This document shows positions 6,404 to 13,823 of a stretch of DNA of 28,522 bases, piece by piece (positions within the stretch are counted from its first letter, which is position 1; every line of letters begins with the position of its first letter). The notes beneath the pieces were generated by a model. The model did no database searches. It had not been told where the DNA came from and saw nothing but the letters and a program-made list of their open reading frames with translations. Source of the DNA: JACDAS01 sp046262415 (GTDB lineage Bacteria; Actinomycetota; Thermoleophilia; Gaiellales; Gaiellaceae); assembly GCA_046262415.1 (NCBI GenBank), contig JBHEMU010000047.1:1-28522 (forward strand). The letters are read 5' to 3'. Both the position numbers and the translations under genes were made by a program.

Positions 6404-7756
6404 TTGGCCGCCGATCCCACGCCCCGCGACACGACGATCGCCGTCGTCGGCGACGGCTTCGGCTCGCTGCTCGTCTACGCCACGGCGGTCTACGTCGGCT
6501 TCCGCCCCGACCAGATCGCCGTCTACGGCCCGAGCGAGAGCGCGGTCACGACCTACGGGCGCTACGCCGGGAGCCTCGGCCAGACCGTCCTGCGCTCCGA
6601 GTCGGAGTCGCACTTCCTCCCCGCCGACTGGCCCACGTTCGCCCAGCTCGACGCCTGGTCGCGGCGGAGCCCTGCCCCGCTCCTGCGCTCGATCCGCCGC
6701 CGCTACAACCCGGGCGTCTCGGAGATCCTCTCCGAGGCGGCCACGGTCGAGCAGCGCCTCGGCTGGGACGAGCAGCGCGTCCCGACGCGGGTCGGCTGGC
6801 TCCAGCGGCAGCTCGCCCCCTCGCCGCACTTCGTCCTCTACGACGAGGAGGCCCGCTACCTGGGGCGGGCAAGGCACGTGATGCTCGCGGTCGGGCACGG
6901 CCCGCTCTCCCTCCCGCGGGTGCTCGCGCAGGCAAGGGAGGACGCGGAGCTCGCGCCGCGCATCGTCCAGGCGTACGAGCCGAAGACGTACAGCGCCGGC
7001 GGGCGGTACGTCGTGATCGGCGCCGGCATCGCCTCCGTGAACGAGTGGGCCAACGCGCTCGACGCCGGGGCGAAGGTGATCTCCCTGCTGCGGAGCCCCG
7101 CCCCCGACGAGCAGGACCTGAACACGCCGCGCTGCTTCTTCGAGGCGTACGGCATCGACGCCTTCCAGGAGCTGAGCTTCGACCAGCGGGTCGCCTTCCT
7201 GGGCAAGATCCTGAAGGGGACGTCGCCGCGGCGCCGAGAGTGGGTGGAGATCGTCGAGGAGGGGATCGCCGAAGACCGCTTCGACCAGCTGATCGGCGAG
7301 ATCGACGAGGTGCGGCCCGGACCCGCGGGGCTGGGCGTCCACGTCTCGAGCGAGCAGGGGCCGGACACGGGCTGGCTGGACGTGACCGGCGTCGTCTGCG
7401 GGACCGGCTTCGTTCGCTCGGCCCTCGCGATCCCGGTGATCCGCCGCCTGGTCGAGCACTACGCGGTTCCGGTCGACGAGGGCCGCCTGGTGCTGCGCTC
7501 GAACTGCGGCGTGCCGGGCCTCGACCGCGACGAGTCGCGCCTCTGCGCGATGGGTCTGCTGGCGAATGCGACCATCCCGCACGGCGACACGATCGCCGGA
7601 CTCAAGTACGTCGCGAGGCGCTTCGTGATCGACTGCGCCGAGGCCGAGCGCCTCCGCCCGCGCTCCTTCGGCTCGCGCATCCGGATGCAGCTCTCGCTGG
7701 CGTCGGAGACCGCTCGCGCGATCCGCCGGACGCGGCGCTCGGAGCAGATCGCCTGA
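6404..7756 (+). CDS. FAD/NAD(P)-binding oxidoreductase
   Basis: This is a 450-aa flavoprotein with two Rossmann-type nucleotide sites. The first is at the N-terminus (IAVVGDGFGSLLVYATAV, about residues 12-30), where GxGxxG-like glycines bind FAD. The second, YVVIGAGIASVNEWANAL, lies near residue 205 and should bind NAD(P)H. A late VVCGTGFVRS motif resembles the ATG-type motif of SidA/Lys-N-hydroxylase and thioredoxin-reductase-like flavoproteins. No CxxC redox pair is evident, so a disulfide reductase role is unlikely. The substrate is unknown; an amine or thiol N/S-monooxygenase-like reaction is one option. There is no good ATG near the N-terminus, and TTG 6404 is chosen from the upstream -10 box. 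The stop overlaps the next start as TGATG, indicating translational coupling. Confidence 0.75.
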   Translation: MAADPTPRDTTIAVVGDGFGSLLVYATAVYVGFRPDQIAVYGPSESAVTTYGRYAGSLGQTVLRSESESHFLPADWPTFAQLDAWSRRSPAPLLRSIRRRYNPGVSEILSEAATVEQRLGWDEQRVPTRVGWLQRQLAPSPHFVLYDEEARYLGRARHVMLAVGHGPLSLPRVLAQAREDAELAPRIVQAYEPKTYSAGGRYVVIGAGIASVNEWANALDAGAKVISLLRSPAPDEQDLNTPRCFFEAYGIDAFQELSFDQRVAFLGKILKGTSPRRREWVEIVEEGIAEDRFDQLIGEIDEVRPGPAGLGVHVSSEQGPDTGWLDVTGVVCGTGFVRSALAIPVIRRLVEHYAVPVDEGRLVLRSNCGVPGLDRDESRLCAMGLLANATIPHGDTIAGLKYVARRFVIDCAEAERLRPRSFGSRIRMQLSLASETARAIRRTRRSEQIA

Positions 7757-8337
7757 TGTGCCCGACCGCCCTCGGCCGCGTTCAGACACGTCTGGCGACG
7801 CTGGTCGGGCCGGCCGTGCTCGCCACGATCCTCTCGCTCGTCCTCCGGGACGAGGGCTGGATCGCCACGATCGGCATCTACCTCCTGCTCGGGGTCGGGC
7901 TCGACCTCTGCGTCTACCGCTTCGTGATCCGCTGGCAGCCTCCCTGGCTGACCGGCGTGCTGGCGGTCGCCGAGTTCGTCCTGCTCTTCGTGCTGCTGAA
8001 GGTGCTGCGGCCGGGCCAGCCCGGCTTCGCGGATCCGGACCCCCTCCCGGGCGCGGCCGACTGGCACCCCGCCACCCTCTACTGGGCCAGCTGGTGCCTG
8101 GCGATCGTGACCAAGATCGCCGTCCTGCCGCTCGTGTCGCTCTCCTGGCTCGAGGACGGCGGGGAGTTCCGCCGCACCGACTGGACGATCCAGCCCGAGC
8201 AGGAGCCCGTCCCGATCGTCGCCGCCGGCCGCGGCGACCCACACGAGACCGCGGTCGCGCGCGAGTTCGCGTCCGACTTCCCCGACCCGGCCCCGCTGGA
8301 GCGCAAGCCGGCGCTGGCGGGGGACGTGCGTGAGTAG
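7756..8337 (+). CDS. Four-helix integral membrane protein, unknown function
   Basis: This is a 193-aa protein with about four transmembrane helices: LATLVGPAVLATILSLVL, WIATIGIYLLLGVGLDL, LTGVLAVAEFVLLFVLLKVL and WASWCLAIVTKIAVLPLVSL. A cytoplasmic-looking acidic tail of ~55 residues follows. No known domain is recognised. The ATG overlaps the stop of the flavoprotein gene (TGATG) and the ORF overlaps the next gene by 8 nt, so it is the middle gene of a tightly coupled three-gene unit. A role as membrane partner of the flavoprotein or of the beta-propeller is inferred only from this arrangement. Confidence 0.8.
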   Translation: MCPTALGRVQTRLATLVGPAVLATILSLVLRDEGWIATIGIYLLLGVGLDLCVYRFVIRWQPPWLTGVLAVAEFVLLFVLLKVLRPGQPGFADPDPLPGAADWHPATLYWASWCLAIVTKIAVLPLVSLSWLEDGGEFRRTDWTIQPEQEPVPIVAAGRGDPHETAVAREFASDFPDPAPLERKPALAGDVRE

Positions 8338-9619
8338 GAAGCGCGCCCCCGAGGTCCCGTACGTCTCCGGCGCGCGCGGCCGCCTGTCGCGGCGTGTCGT
8401 GGTGCTGGCCGCGCTCGCCCTGCTCGGCCTCGCGGGGATCGCCGCCGTCCTCACGGTCTCCGCGCTGCGGGCGCCAGGCAGCGACTTCGACGGCTTCGTC
8501 TACGTTGAGAGCAACCGCGCGGGCGCGGGCCGGAACAGCGTCCTCGCCTATCGCTTCGCCGACGGTCGCCTGCGGCTGCTCGGCGAGTACCCGACCGGCG
8601 GGCGCGGGTCGATCGACCCCGGGCAGACGGGCGCGCTCGACGCCGAGGGCTACATCGCGGCCGACCTGGAGCGCCGCCTGCTCTTCGCTGCCAACCAGGG
8701 CTCGGACACGGTCGCCGCCTTTCGCATCGGCGAGGACGGAAGCCTGACGACGGTGCCCGGGTCGCCCTTCCGCACCGGCGGCAAGGCGCCCGCCAGCGTG
8801 GCTGTTGCCGGCTCCTTCCTCGTCGTCGTCGACAAGGCGCACGACGCCGCGAGGGATCTCTCGTCGGCCACCCCGCGGTACTCGACCTTCCGCATCGAGG
8901 ACGACGGCGGCCTGGCGAGCACCGGCTCGGCCTTCGCCGCTCCGCTCGAGTCCTCCCCGACGCAGGCGCTCGCGGTCACGCCGCGCCTGGTCGCGGGCAC
9001 CGAGGAGTCCGGCCCCTTCCGGACGCTCCTGGTCGGCGCCGACGGTTCGCTCACCGAGGGCACGCGCTCGCCGTTCGCGCCGGAACCGTCGATCTTCCCG
9101 CCCGGCTACGAGGGCGCGCGCTGGGCGATCGGCCTCGTGGCCCACCCGTCCGAGCGGCTGCTCTACGCGAACATCCCGGCGGTGGAGAAGCTCGTCGTCT
9201 ACGCCTACGACGAAGGAGGGAGGCTGACCTTCGTCCGCGCCGTCGACAATCGCGGGTCGAAGCTGCCCTGCTGGACCGCCGTCACCCCCGACGGGCGCAG
9301 GCTCTACACGGCCAACGCGGGCAACGGCACCATCTCGGCGTTCGACCTCGGCCGCGACCCGGAGTCGCCCCGGCGGCTCCAAACGCTGGCGCTCGAGCAG
9401 GGCGGCAATCCCTGGGGCCTCGCACTCGACCCGTCCGCCCGCACGCTCTTCGTCGTCGACCCCCGGGCGATCCCCCAGGTCCCGCGCGGCCGCGGCAATC
9501 GTCTCCACGCGCTCGCGGTTGGCTCCGACGGACGCCTCACGGAGCTCAGCGGCTCCCCGGTCGAGCTGCCCGTCGGCTCGGACGCGAGCCCGCTCGGGAT
9601 CGCCGTCGTCGCTCGGTAG
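8330..9619 (+). CDS. Membrane-anchored lactonase-type beta-propeller protein
   Basis: This 429-aa protein has a basic N-terminus and one hydrophobic helix (VVVLAALALLGLAGIAAVLTV, ~23-43) followed by an exported seven-bladed-propeller-like domain. The repeated blade pattern recurs: RLLFAANQGSDTVAAFRI with DGSLTTVPGSPF, RLLYANIPAVEKLVVYAY with GGRLTFV, RRLYTANAGNGTISAFDL, and TLFVVDPRA with DGRLTELSGSPV. This matches the 6-phosphogluconolactonase/YkgB-like (Lactonase, Pfam PF10282) family. The anchored form argues against the cytoplasmic pentose-phosphate enzyme; a structural or sugar-lactone role outside the membrane is more likely. GTG 8330 overlaps the upstream gene by 8 nt. It converges with pseudogene remains that begin 2 nt after its stop. 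Confidence 0.82.
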   Translation: MSRKRAPEVPYVSGARGRLSRRVVVLAALALLGLAGIAAVLTVSALRAPGSDFDGFVYVESNRAGAGRNSVLAYRFADGRLRLLGEYPTGGRGSIDPGQTGALDAEGYIAADLERRLLFAANQGSDTVAAFRIGEDGSLTTVPGSPFRTGGKAPASVAVAGSFLVVVDKAHDAARDLSSATPRYSTFRIEDDGGLASTGSAFAAPLESSPTQALAVTPRLVAGTEESGPFRTLLVGADGSLTEGTRSPFAPEPSIFPPGYEGARWAIGLVAHPSERLLYANIPAVEKLVVYAYDEGGRLTFVRAVDNRGSKLPCWTAVTPDGRRLYTANAGNGTISAFDLGRDPESPRRLQTLALEQGGNPWGLALDPSARTLFVVDPRAIPQVPRGRGNRLHALAVGSDGRLTELSGSPVELPVGSDASPLGIAVVAR

Positions 9620-9620
9620 A

Positions 9621-9780
9621 TCAGAAGCGCGCGACGAACCAGTCGTCGACGTTGTACCGCGGCCCTCGAGCGCACGGTCAGGGGCGGCCAGGCGACGGCA
9701 CAGCCGCCGGTGCAGTGGATCCGGTTGCCGTCACGCTTCTCGACGGCCCAGGAGTAGAGCGTCTGGCCGTCCCGGCACCG
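9621..9780 (-). pseudogene. Relic of a COG4315/Lipoprotein_15-type secreted repeat protein
   Basis: On the minus strand the segment from 9777 reads GQTLYSWAVEKRDGN and then CTGGCAVAWPPLTV. This matches the repeat unit of the predicted-lipoprotein family COG4315 (Pfam PF03640), whose hallmark is a TLY strand followed by C-x-x-x-C and WPPL. No start codon or signal peptide precedes it; it runs directly out of the oxidoreductase relic in another frame. After the WPP motif the frame breaks again, and another frame ends YNVDDWFVARF at TGA 9621-9623. The origin of that end is not recognised. This is a fragment, not a working gene. Confidence 0.55.
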
Positions 9781-10081
9781 CGGTGCGCGAGCCGGTGGCG
9801 ATCAGGATCCGCTCCGCGGCGAGCAGCGGTCGCTGGCTCGGATCGCGCCTCGATCCAGGAACGTCGCGGCGGGAGGCGAGCTCGTTGACAGCGTGCACGA
9901 GCTCGGCCGCGACGAGGTTGGCCTTCGTGGGCTTGCAGGCGACGTTGGGGCACCCGCCTCCCCACCGCGCCGACTCGACGAGCGCCACGCGGGCGCCGTG
10001 TTCGTCCGCGGCCCGGCGCGCGGTGTCCCGCGCCGCCGCGCCGGAGCCCAGCACGACCAGGTCGAACGTCTCCCCCGTCAC
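9745..10081 (-). pseudogene. Truncated pyridine nucleotide-disulfide oxidoreductase (mercuric reductase / lipoamide dehydrogenase-like)
   Basis: The N-terminus is well preserved: FDLVVLGSGAAARDTARRAA (FAD-binding GxGxxG-like) and then WGGGCPNVACKPTKANLVAA, carrying the redox-active C-x4-C of class I disulfide reductases. After about residue 72 the family's next stretch is missing, and the frame jumps to AERILIATGSRTAVPG, normally some 70 residues further on. The reading then leaves the family and runs into the COG4315-like relic. The NAD and dimerisation domains are absent. GTG 10081 overlaps the TGA of the GH15 gene (GTGA), so an intact copy was once translationally coupled behind the glycosidase. 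Confidence 0.75.
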
Positions 10082-11877
10082 GCGACCGAGTCCAGCGCGA
10101 TCGCAGCCAGGATCAGGCCGAGGTGCGAGAAACCCTGCGGGAAGTTGCCGAGCAGCTCACCCGACCGAGCGTCGATCTCCTCCGCGAGCAGGCCGAGGTC
10201 GTTGCTGCAGCCGACGACGCGCTCGAACAGCGCCCGCGCTCGCTCGACCTGCCCGATCCCGGCGAGGCACTCGACCAGCCAGAACGTGCACACGACGAAG
10301 GTCGCCTCGTCGCCGGGAACGCCGTCGACGCCGTCGGTCACGTACCGGTGGACGAAGCCGCCGGCGCCGAGCTCCGCCTCGACGCGCTGCGCGGTCGACA
10401 CCGCTCTCGGGTCCTCGTGCGACACGAAGCCGACGAGCGGGATCCTGAGGTTGGACGCGTCGAGTGACGCGGAGCCGAACGACTGCACGAACGCGCCCGT
10501 CGCCTCGTCGACCCCCGCCTGCTCGACGAGCCGGCGGATCTCGGCGCAGAGCGCTCGCCACTCCTCGACCGGCGCCTCCCTCGCGTCCGCCTCGGCCAGC
10601 CTGACCGCCCGGTCGAGCGCGACCCAGGCCATCACCTTCGAGTAGACGAAGTGCCGAGGCTCGCCGCGGATCTCCCAGATGCCGGCGTCGGGCTCCGCCC
10701 AGCGCACCGCCACCAGCTCGGCGATGTCGAGCAGGAGCTCCCAGAAGACCGTGTCGATCTCCCCGCCGCGACACCGGTAGAGCCAGGCGGTGTCCATGAT
10801 CTCGCCGTAGACGTCGAGCTGGAACTGCTCCGCGGCGGCGTTCCCGATCCGCACCGGCCTCGATCCCCGGTAACCCTCGAGGTGCCTCAGCTCGACCTCG
10901 GGCATCAGGCGCTCGCCGCCGACCCCGTACACGATCTGGAGCTCGTCGGCTCGCCCGGCGGTCGTCCGCCTCAGCCAGTCGACGTAGGCGTGTGCCTCGC
11001 CCTCGTAGCCGAGGGCGAAGAGGGCATCGAGGATCAGGGACGAGTCGCGAAGCCACGTGAACCGGTAGTCCCAGTTGCGGACACCGCCGATCGCCTCGGG
11101 CAGCGAGGTCGTGGGCGCGGCCACGATCGCCCCGGTCGGGGCGTTCGTCAGCCCCTTCAGGACGAGGGCGCTCCGCTCGACCGCCTCCCGGTAGGGCCCA
11201 CGGTACGTGCAGCGCCCGGTCCACTCGCGCCAGAACGCGACCGTCCGGTCGAACGCCTCGCGCACGGCGTCGGCGTCCAGCCAGGCGGGGGCGAGCTCGT
11301 GCGGGAGCGCGTAGGTCAGCGCGACGAACGCCTCCTCGCCCGCCCGGACCGTGGTGGCGGACTCACAGGCCGAGGCTCCGAGGGCGCCGATCTTCAGCTG
11401 CGTCTGGAGCACGAGGGCGTCGGCCCCGCCGTAGACGAGCGCGAGCTCCTCGTCGATGCGCTCGAGCCGGGGAGCGGTCAGGCCGTAGTCGAAGCGCGGC
11501 TCGAACTTCACCTTCACGGCCACCTCGCCCTGCGGGCAGCTGACGAGCCGCAGGAGACGGTGGTCCGGATGCCCCGGGCCGGTCCGCACGGGCATGAAGT
11601 CCGTCACGAGCAGGGTGCCGGAAGCGGTCTCGAATCTCGTCTCGAGCACGTTCGTCCCGGGCAGGTAGCGGCGCGCCACGCTGTAGCCGTCGTCTGCCGG
11701 CGCGATGCGGAAGAAGCCACCCTTGCTCCAGTCGAGCAGGCGGGCGAAGACCGGACGGGCCTCGAACCGGTGGAACGTGCACCAGTCCACGGAGCCGTCG
11801 CGCGAGATCAGCGCGGCCGAGTGGCAGTCGCTGACGAAGGCGTAGTCCGAGATGGGCGGATACGTCGCCGGGGGCAC
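10078..11877 (-). CDS. Glycoside hydrolase family 15 protein (glucoamylase / trehalase-like)
   Basis: This is a 599-aa probable cytoplasmic glycosidase acting on alpha-glucosides; bacterial proteins of this exact layout include GH15 trehalases. The N-terminal beta-sandwich begins PPISDYAFVSDCHSAALISR followed by GSVDW, as in DUF5911-GH15 proteins. The catalytic (alpha/alpha)6 barrel starts at ~260 with IGGVRNWDYRFTWLRDSS. The general acid is likely E402 in DAGIWEIRGEPRHF, and the base is likely one of E566/E567 in LLAEEID, before LLGNFPQGFSHLGLI. Trehalase versus glucoamylase cannot be decided here; the HFVYSKVMAWVALDR stretch resembles trehalases. GTG 11877 is preceded by GGACGAGG at 5 nt spacing, a good ribosome site, and no upstream in-frame start exists before a stop at 11923-11925. 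The gene was followed by a now-broken oxidoreductase. Confidence 0.88.
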   Translation of the reverse strand: MPPATYPPISDYAFVSDCHSAALISRDGSVDWCTFHRFEARPVFARLLDWSKGGFFRIAPADDGYSVARRYLPGTNVLETRFETASGTLLVTDFMPVRTGPGHPDHRLLRLVSCPQGEVAVKVKFEPRFDYGLTAPRLERIDEELALVYGGADALVLQTQLKIGALGASACESATTVRAGEEAFVALTYALPHELAPAWLDADAVREAFDRTVAFWREWTGRCTYRGPYREAVERSALVLKGLTNAPTGAIVAAPTTSLPEAIGGVRNWDYRFTWLRDSSLILDALFALGYEGEAHAYVDWLRRTTAGRADELQIVYGVGGERLMPEVELRHLEGYRGSRPVRIGNAAAEQFQLDVYGEIMDTAWLYRCRGGEIDTVFWELLLDIAELVAVRWAEPDAGIWEIRGEPRHFVYSKVMAWVALDRAVRLAEADAREAPVEEWRALCAEIRRLVEQAGVDEATGAFVQSFGSASLDASNLRIPLVGFVSHEDPRAVSTAQRVEAELGAGGFVHRYVTDGVDGVPGDEATFVVCTFWLVECLAGIGQVERARALFERVVGCSNDLGLLAEEIDARSGELLGNFPQGFSHLGLILAAIALDSVA

Positions 11878-11929
11878 TAGTGCCTCGTCCGGTGACGTTG
11901 CCGGATTTCTGGGTCGCGAGCATCAAGCC

Positions 11930-11935
11930 AGGCTA
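11930..11935 (-). promoter_or_regulatory. Candidate -10 box upstream of GH15
   Basis: TAGCCT on the minus strand would start transcription near 11923, giving GH15 a leader of about 46 nt that contains its ribosome site. An ATG at 11923, in a different frame from GH15, sits 6 nt after the box, so a short out-of-frame leader ORF is also possible. Confidence 0.33.
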
Positions 11936-11951
11936 GGACGCAGGGAGCCCG

Positions 11952-11967
11952 CATAGCTGAAGCTATG
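11952..11967. promoter_or_regulatory. 16-bp palindrome, possible operator
   Basis: CATAGCTGAAGCTATG has perfect 7-bp arms around a 2-bp centre. It lies upstream of the proposed GH15 -10 box at the centre of the larger inverted repeat. It could be a regulator-binding site or merely the tip of the old inverted duplication. Confidence 0.35.
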
Positions 11968-12114
11968 GGGGCGACCGAGGACGACGCATGGCGCCGCATG
12001 ATCGCGGGCCAGAAGCCGGAAGACGTTGCCGGGCGGGGCACTCTGGCGCCGACTCTATGCCCGTGGCAGCACGCCAGGATCCAGTCGCGGCCGTGGAGGC
12101 CCGCGCCGAGGCCG

Positions 12115-12182
12115 GGCGAGGCTCGGCTCCTCGAGGCCCTGCGTTGCGGCGACGAGACCGCGTCGAGCGGTTGACGCCCTGA
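12115..12182 (+). pseudogene. Scrap of an ECF-type sigma factor N-terminus
   Basis: The translation ARLLEALRCGDETA resembles the start of region 2 of ECF/SigG-like sigma factors (LLEALRAGDEAAFERL). Directly after it a one-base shift near 12160-12162 restores ERLT, followed by a stop; the original frame stops at 12172-12174. The rest of the sigma factor is absent, since the terminator of the next gene follows. An open frame from ATG 11965 (69 codons) runs through this scrap but looks like a by-product of the rearrangement. The match is short, so chance similarity is possible. Confidence 0.35.
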
Positions 12183-12197
12183 CCGCTAGAACGAGGA

Positions 12198-12225
12198 GGG
12201 GCCGGCGCCCCACGGCGCCGGCCCC
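12198..12225 (-). terminator. Strong hairpin terminator of the secreted repeat protein gene
   Basis: A perfect 12-bp GC-only stem (12198-12209 paired with 12214-12225) closes a CCAC/GTGG loop, 14 nt after the stop codon of the minus-strand gene. The following minus-strand bases, TCCTCGTTCT, are only moderately T-rich, as is common in high-GC actinobacteria. Confidence 0.65.
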
Positions 12226-12239
12226 CGTCGTGGTGTGTG

Positions 12240-13364
12240 CTAGCCGATGTTGACGAGCATCTGGACGAGCCGCCGCGACGACACGCCCGCGAGGAGGGAG
12301 TCGCCGGCCTTGCGGGCCCGCACGAACATCACGATCGCGGCCTTCCTCGGCAGGCGTGGCGTGGCGCGCATGCTCACGCTCGCCCACCCGTCCTGGGCAG
12401 TCGCGGTCTCCGCGGGCTGCGTCGTCCACCCGTAGGGCAGCGGAATCACGAACACCAGCGCATCGCGCACGACGTAGCCGCGGGTGTCCGTGACCCGGAA
12501 GCGCGCGGTGATCGTGTCGTTGCGGCTCCGCAGCGGGTTCGGCTGGAAGTTGAGCTGAGACACGACGAGCCGCTCCGGCGGGCTCACGCTCGTCACCGGG
12601 ATTGAGTACTTCCCGTCACCGAGCCTGATCGCCCCCGGCGGTAGGACCGGGCCCTTGGCCGTCACGACGCCGCTCGGGCGCGAGAACGCCGTCGACCGCC
12701 CGCGGCTGTTCTGGGCGACGACCCGCAGACGGACCGTGCTGCCGATGTCGGCCGGGACGAGCGTGTAGTTGCGGTCGTCCGCGCCCCGGATCGCTCCGCA
12801 GCCGCTGCCGTTCTTGTCGCAGCGGTCCCACTGGTAGTCGAACCTGATCGGCTGGGTGCCGGTCCACTGGCCGGGATCGCCGGCGAGCCTCTGGCCGTCC
12901 TGCGGCGTGCCCGAGATCGTGGGCGGCGAGGTGTTCGACGGTGCCTGGGCCGGTGCCGCCGTGACGACGGCCGTGGCCCTCGACGTGGCCGTGGTCTGGC
13001 CGTCCGGGTTCTTGGCGACGACCGTGATGCGAAGCGTGTGGCCGACGTCCTGGGCGGTCACGCGGTAATCCGGCTCGGTCACGCTCTGGATCACGGCGCA
13101 GGCGTTGCCCTTCGCGTCGCAGCGCTTCCACTGGCCGCTGAACGTGATCGGCTGCCTGCCGGTCCACTTGCCGGGATCCGCGGTCACGACATTGCCCTCG
13201 CGGGCCGCTCCGTCGATCGACGGCGGCGTCGTGTTCACCGGCGCGGCGGCAGGACGCGCCTGGCCGGCTCCGGCGAAGAGCGCGAGTGCGACCAGGACGG
13301 CCGCCGAGGCAGCCGCCAGGGTCACTCCCCCGGCGCGCCGCCGTCGCTCGTTCAATTTCCTCAT
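12240..13364 (-). CDS. Secreted protein with two Ig-like/PKD-like repeats
   Basis: This 374-aa exported protein has a Sec signal at the N-terminus: basic MRKLNERRRRAGG, then hydrophobic VTLAAASAAVLVALALFAGA, with AxA-type cleavage near AGQARPAA. Two tandem repeats of ~92 residues follow. Each starts N-T-(T/S)-P-P-(S/T)-I, continues with DPG-(K/Q)-WTG-(R/T)-QPI and Q-W-(K/D)-RCD with a second cysteine before AVI/AIR, and ends with RAT/PSGVVTA. This Ig-like cell-surface repeat, with a disulfide suggested by the two cysteines, is frequent in Thermoleophilia secretomes. A C-terminal domain of ~120 residues (from LVVSQLNFQPNPLRS) looks like another beta-sandwich. ATG 13364 is preceded by GGGGGG about 8 nt upstream; the open frame extends further but without signal-peptide features. 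Function is unknown, perhaps adhesion or wall association. Confidence 0.8.
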   Translation of the reverse strand: MRKLNERRRRAGGVTLAAASAAVLVALALFAGAGQARPAAAPVNTTPPSIDGAAREGNVVTADPGKWTGRQPITFSGQWKRCDAKGNACAVIQSVTEPDYRVTAQDVGHTLRITVVAKNPDGQTTATSRATAVVTAAPAQAPSNTSPPTISGTPQDGQRLAGDPGQWTGTQPIRFDYQWDRCDKNGSGCGAIRGADDRNYTLVPADIGSTVRLRVVAQNSRGRSTAFSRPSGVVTAKGPVLPPGAIRLGDGKYSIPVTSVSPPERLVVSQLNFQPNPLRSRNDTITARFRVTDTRGYVVRDALVFVIPLPYGWTTQPAETATAQDGWASVSMRATPRLPRKAAIVMFVRARKAGDSLLAGVSSRRLVQMLVNIG

Positions 13365-13508
13365 CTCGATACCCCCCGTTTCTCGTTGATTCGAGTGCTC
13401 GATCGATATGACCCCGGTCCGCGGGCCGGGTTGCGCACCACCCGGCGAACTAACAAAAGACTTACGCTGCAAATGGGGGATTCGGCAGGTTTCGGCGGGG
13501 AACCTGTG
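13365..13508 (-). other. Intergenic leader of the secreted repeat protein gene
   Basis: This 144-bp gap is less GC-rich than its surroundings. It holds two small inverted repeats: TCGAGTGCTCGA at 13391-13402 (operator-like), and CAGGTT/AACCTG arms at 13486-13491 and 13501-13506 with a 9-nt loop, just after the upstream gene's stop. No promoter with convincing -35 and -10 elements could be picked. Confidence 0.3.
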
Positions 13509-13823
13509 TCAACCCTCAGGGGCGATCGGGAGCCCGCTCGCGACGACCCTCCGTCCGCCGGCGTCGTAGATCACGTCGACGCTGTCGTTCTGGCGGTAGG
13601 TCCCGGCCACGCCGAGGAGGAGCGACAGCCAGCGCCAGAAGCCGAGCCGGCCCTCGTGCGCGAGGGGGCGCTCGAACACGAGCTCCCCGCCCTCACGCCG
13701 GAAATCGCGTTCGGGGTGCTGGAGGACCCCGTTGACGTAGACCTCGAAGCGCTCTCCCACCTGCGGAGGCAATGTGACCCGCGAGCCCACCGGCAAGAGG
13801 ATGTCAGGCTCGAGGCTTGCCAA
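13509..13823 (-). CDS. Small conserved-looking protein of unknown function (104 aa)
   Basis: The family is not recognised. The coding signal is good from LEPDILLPVGSRVTLPP onward: EVYVNGVLQHPERDF, ELVFERPLAHEGRLGFWRW, and AGTYRQNDSVDVIYD near the C-terminus. This suggests a small beta-rich fold with one amphipathic segment (FWRWLSLLLGVAG) that could touch the membrane. No signal peptide is seen. TTG 13823 is the best start; a TAGGAA -10-like box (13840-13835, minus strand) sits 11 nt before it and overlaps the promoter of the divergent glycosidase-glycosyltransferase gene. The shared promoter hints at joint control with the glycan locus. Confidence 0.65.
   Translation of the reverse strand: MASLEPDILLPVGSRVTLPPQVGERFEVYVNGVLQHPERDFRREGGELVFERPLAHEGRLGFWRWLSLLLGVAGTYRQNDSVDVIYDAGGRRVVASGLPIAPEG

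Larger units (their letters stand above)
11875..12046. repeat. Large imperfect inverted repeat centred on a 16-bp palindrome
   Basis: The segment 11879-11899 (read on the minus strand) matches 12022-12042 (plus strand) at 16 of 21 positions, all differences being transitions. Similarity of about two thirds extends over ~50 bp on each side, from the GH15 ribosome site and start back to an ATG (11923 minus, 11998 plus). The arms are symmetric about position ~11960, where the perfect palindrome CATAGCTGAAGCTATG lies (11952-11967). The right arm looks like a decayed inverted copy of the GH15 5' end, with the GH15 GTG replaced by CTG. The rest of 11878-12240 contains no convincing intact gene. Confidence 0.5.

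Noticed and set aside
6326..9508. Very long open frame (over 1000 codons) on the minus strand opposite the flavoprotein operon
   Set aside because: It is an antisense by-product of high GC at third positions; the translation is Arg/Asp/Gly/Ala-rich and matches no family, while three well-formed genes occupy the plus strand.
11965..12174. 69-codon plus-strand ORF as a real small gene
   Set aside because: Its first part mirrors the GH15 5' region and its last part is a broken sigma-like scrap, so it is better explained by rearrangement and decay.
13391..13402. TCGAGTGCTCGA palindrome upstream of the secreted repeat protein
   Set aside because: Ten paired bases around a 2-bp centre are easily expected by chance in high-GC DNA, and no promoter could be placed next to it; it is kept only as a note in the intergenic entry.
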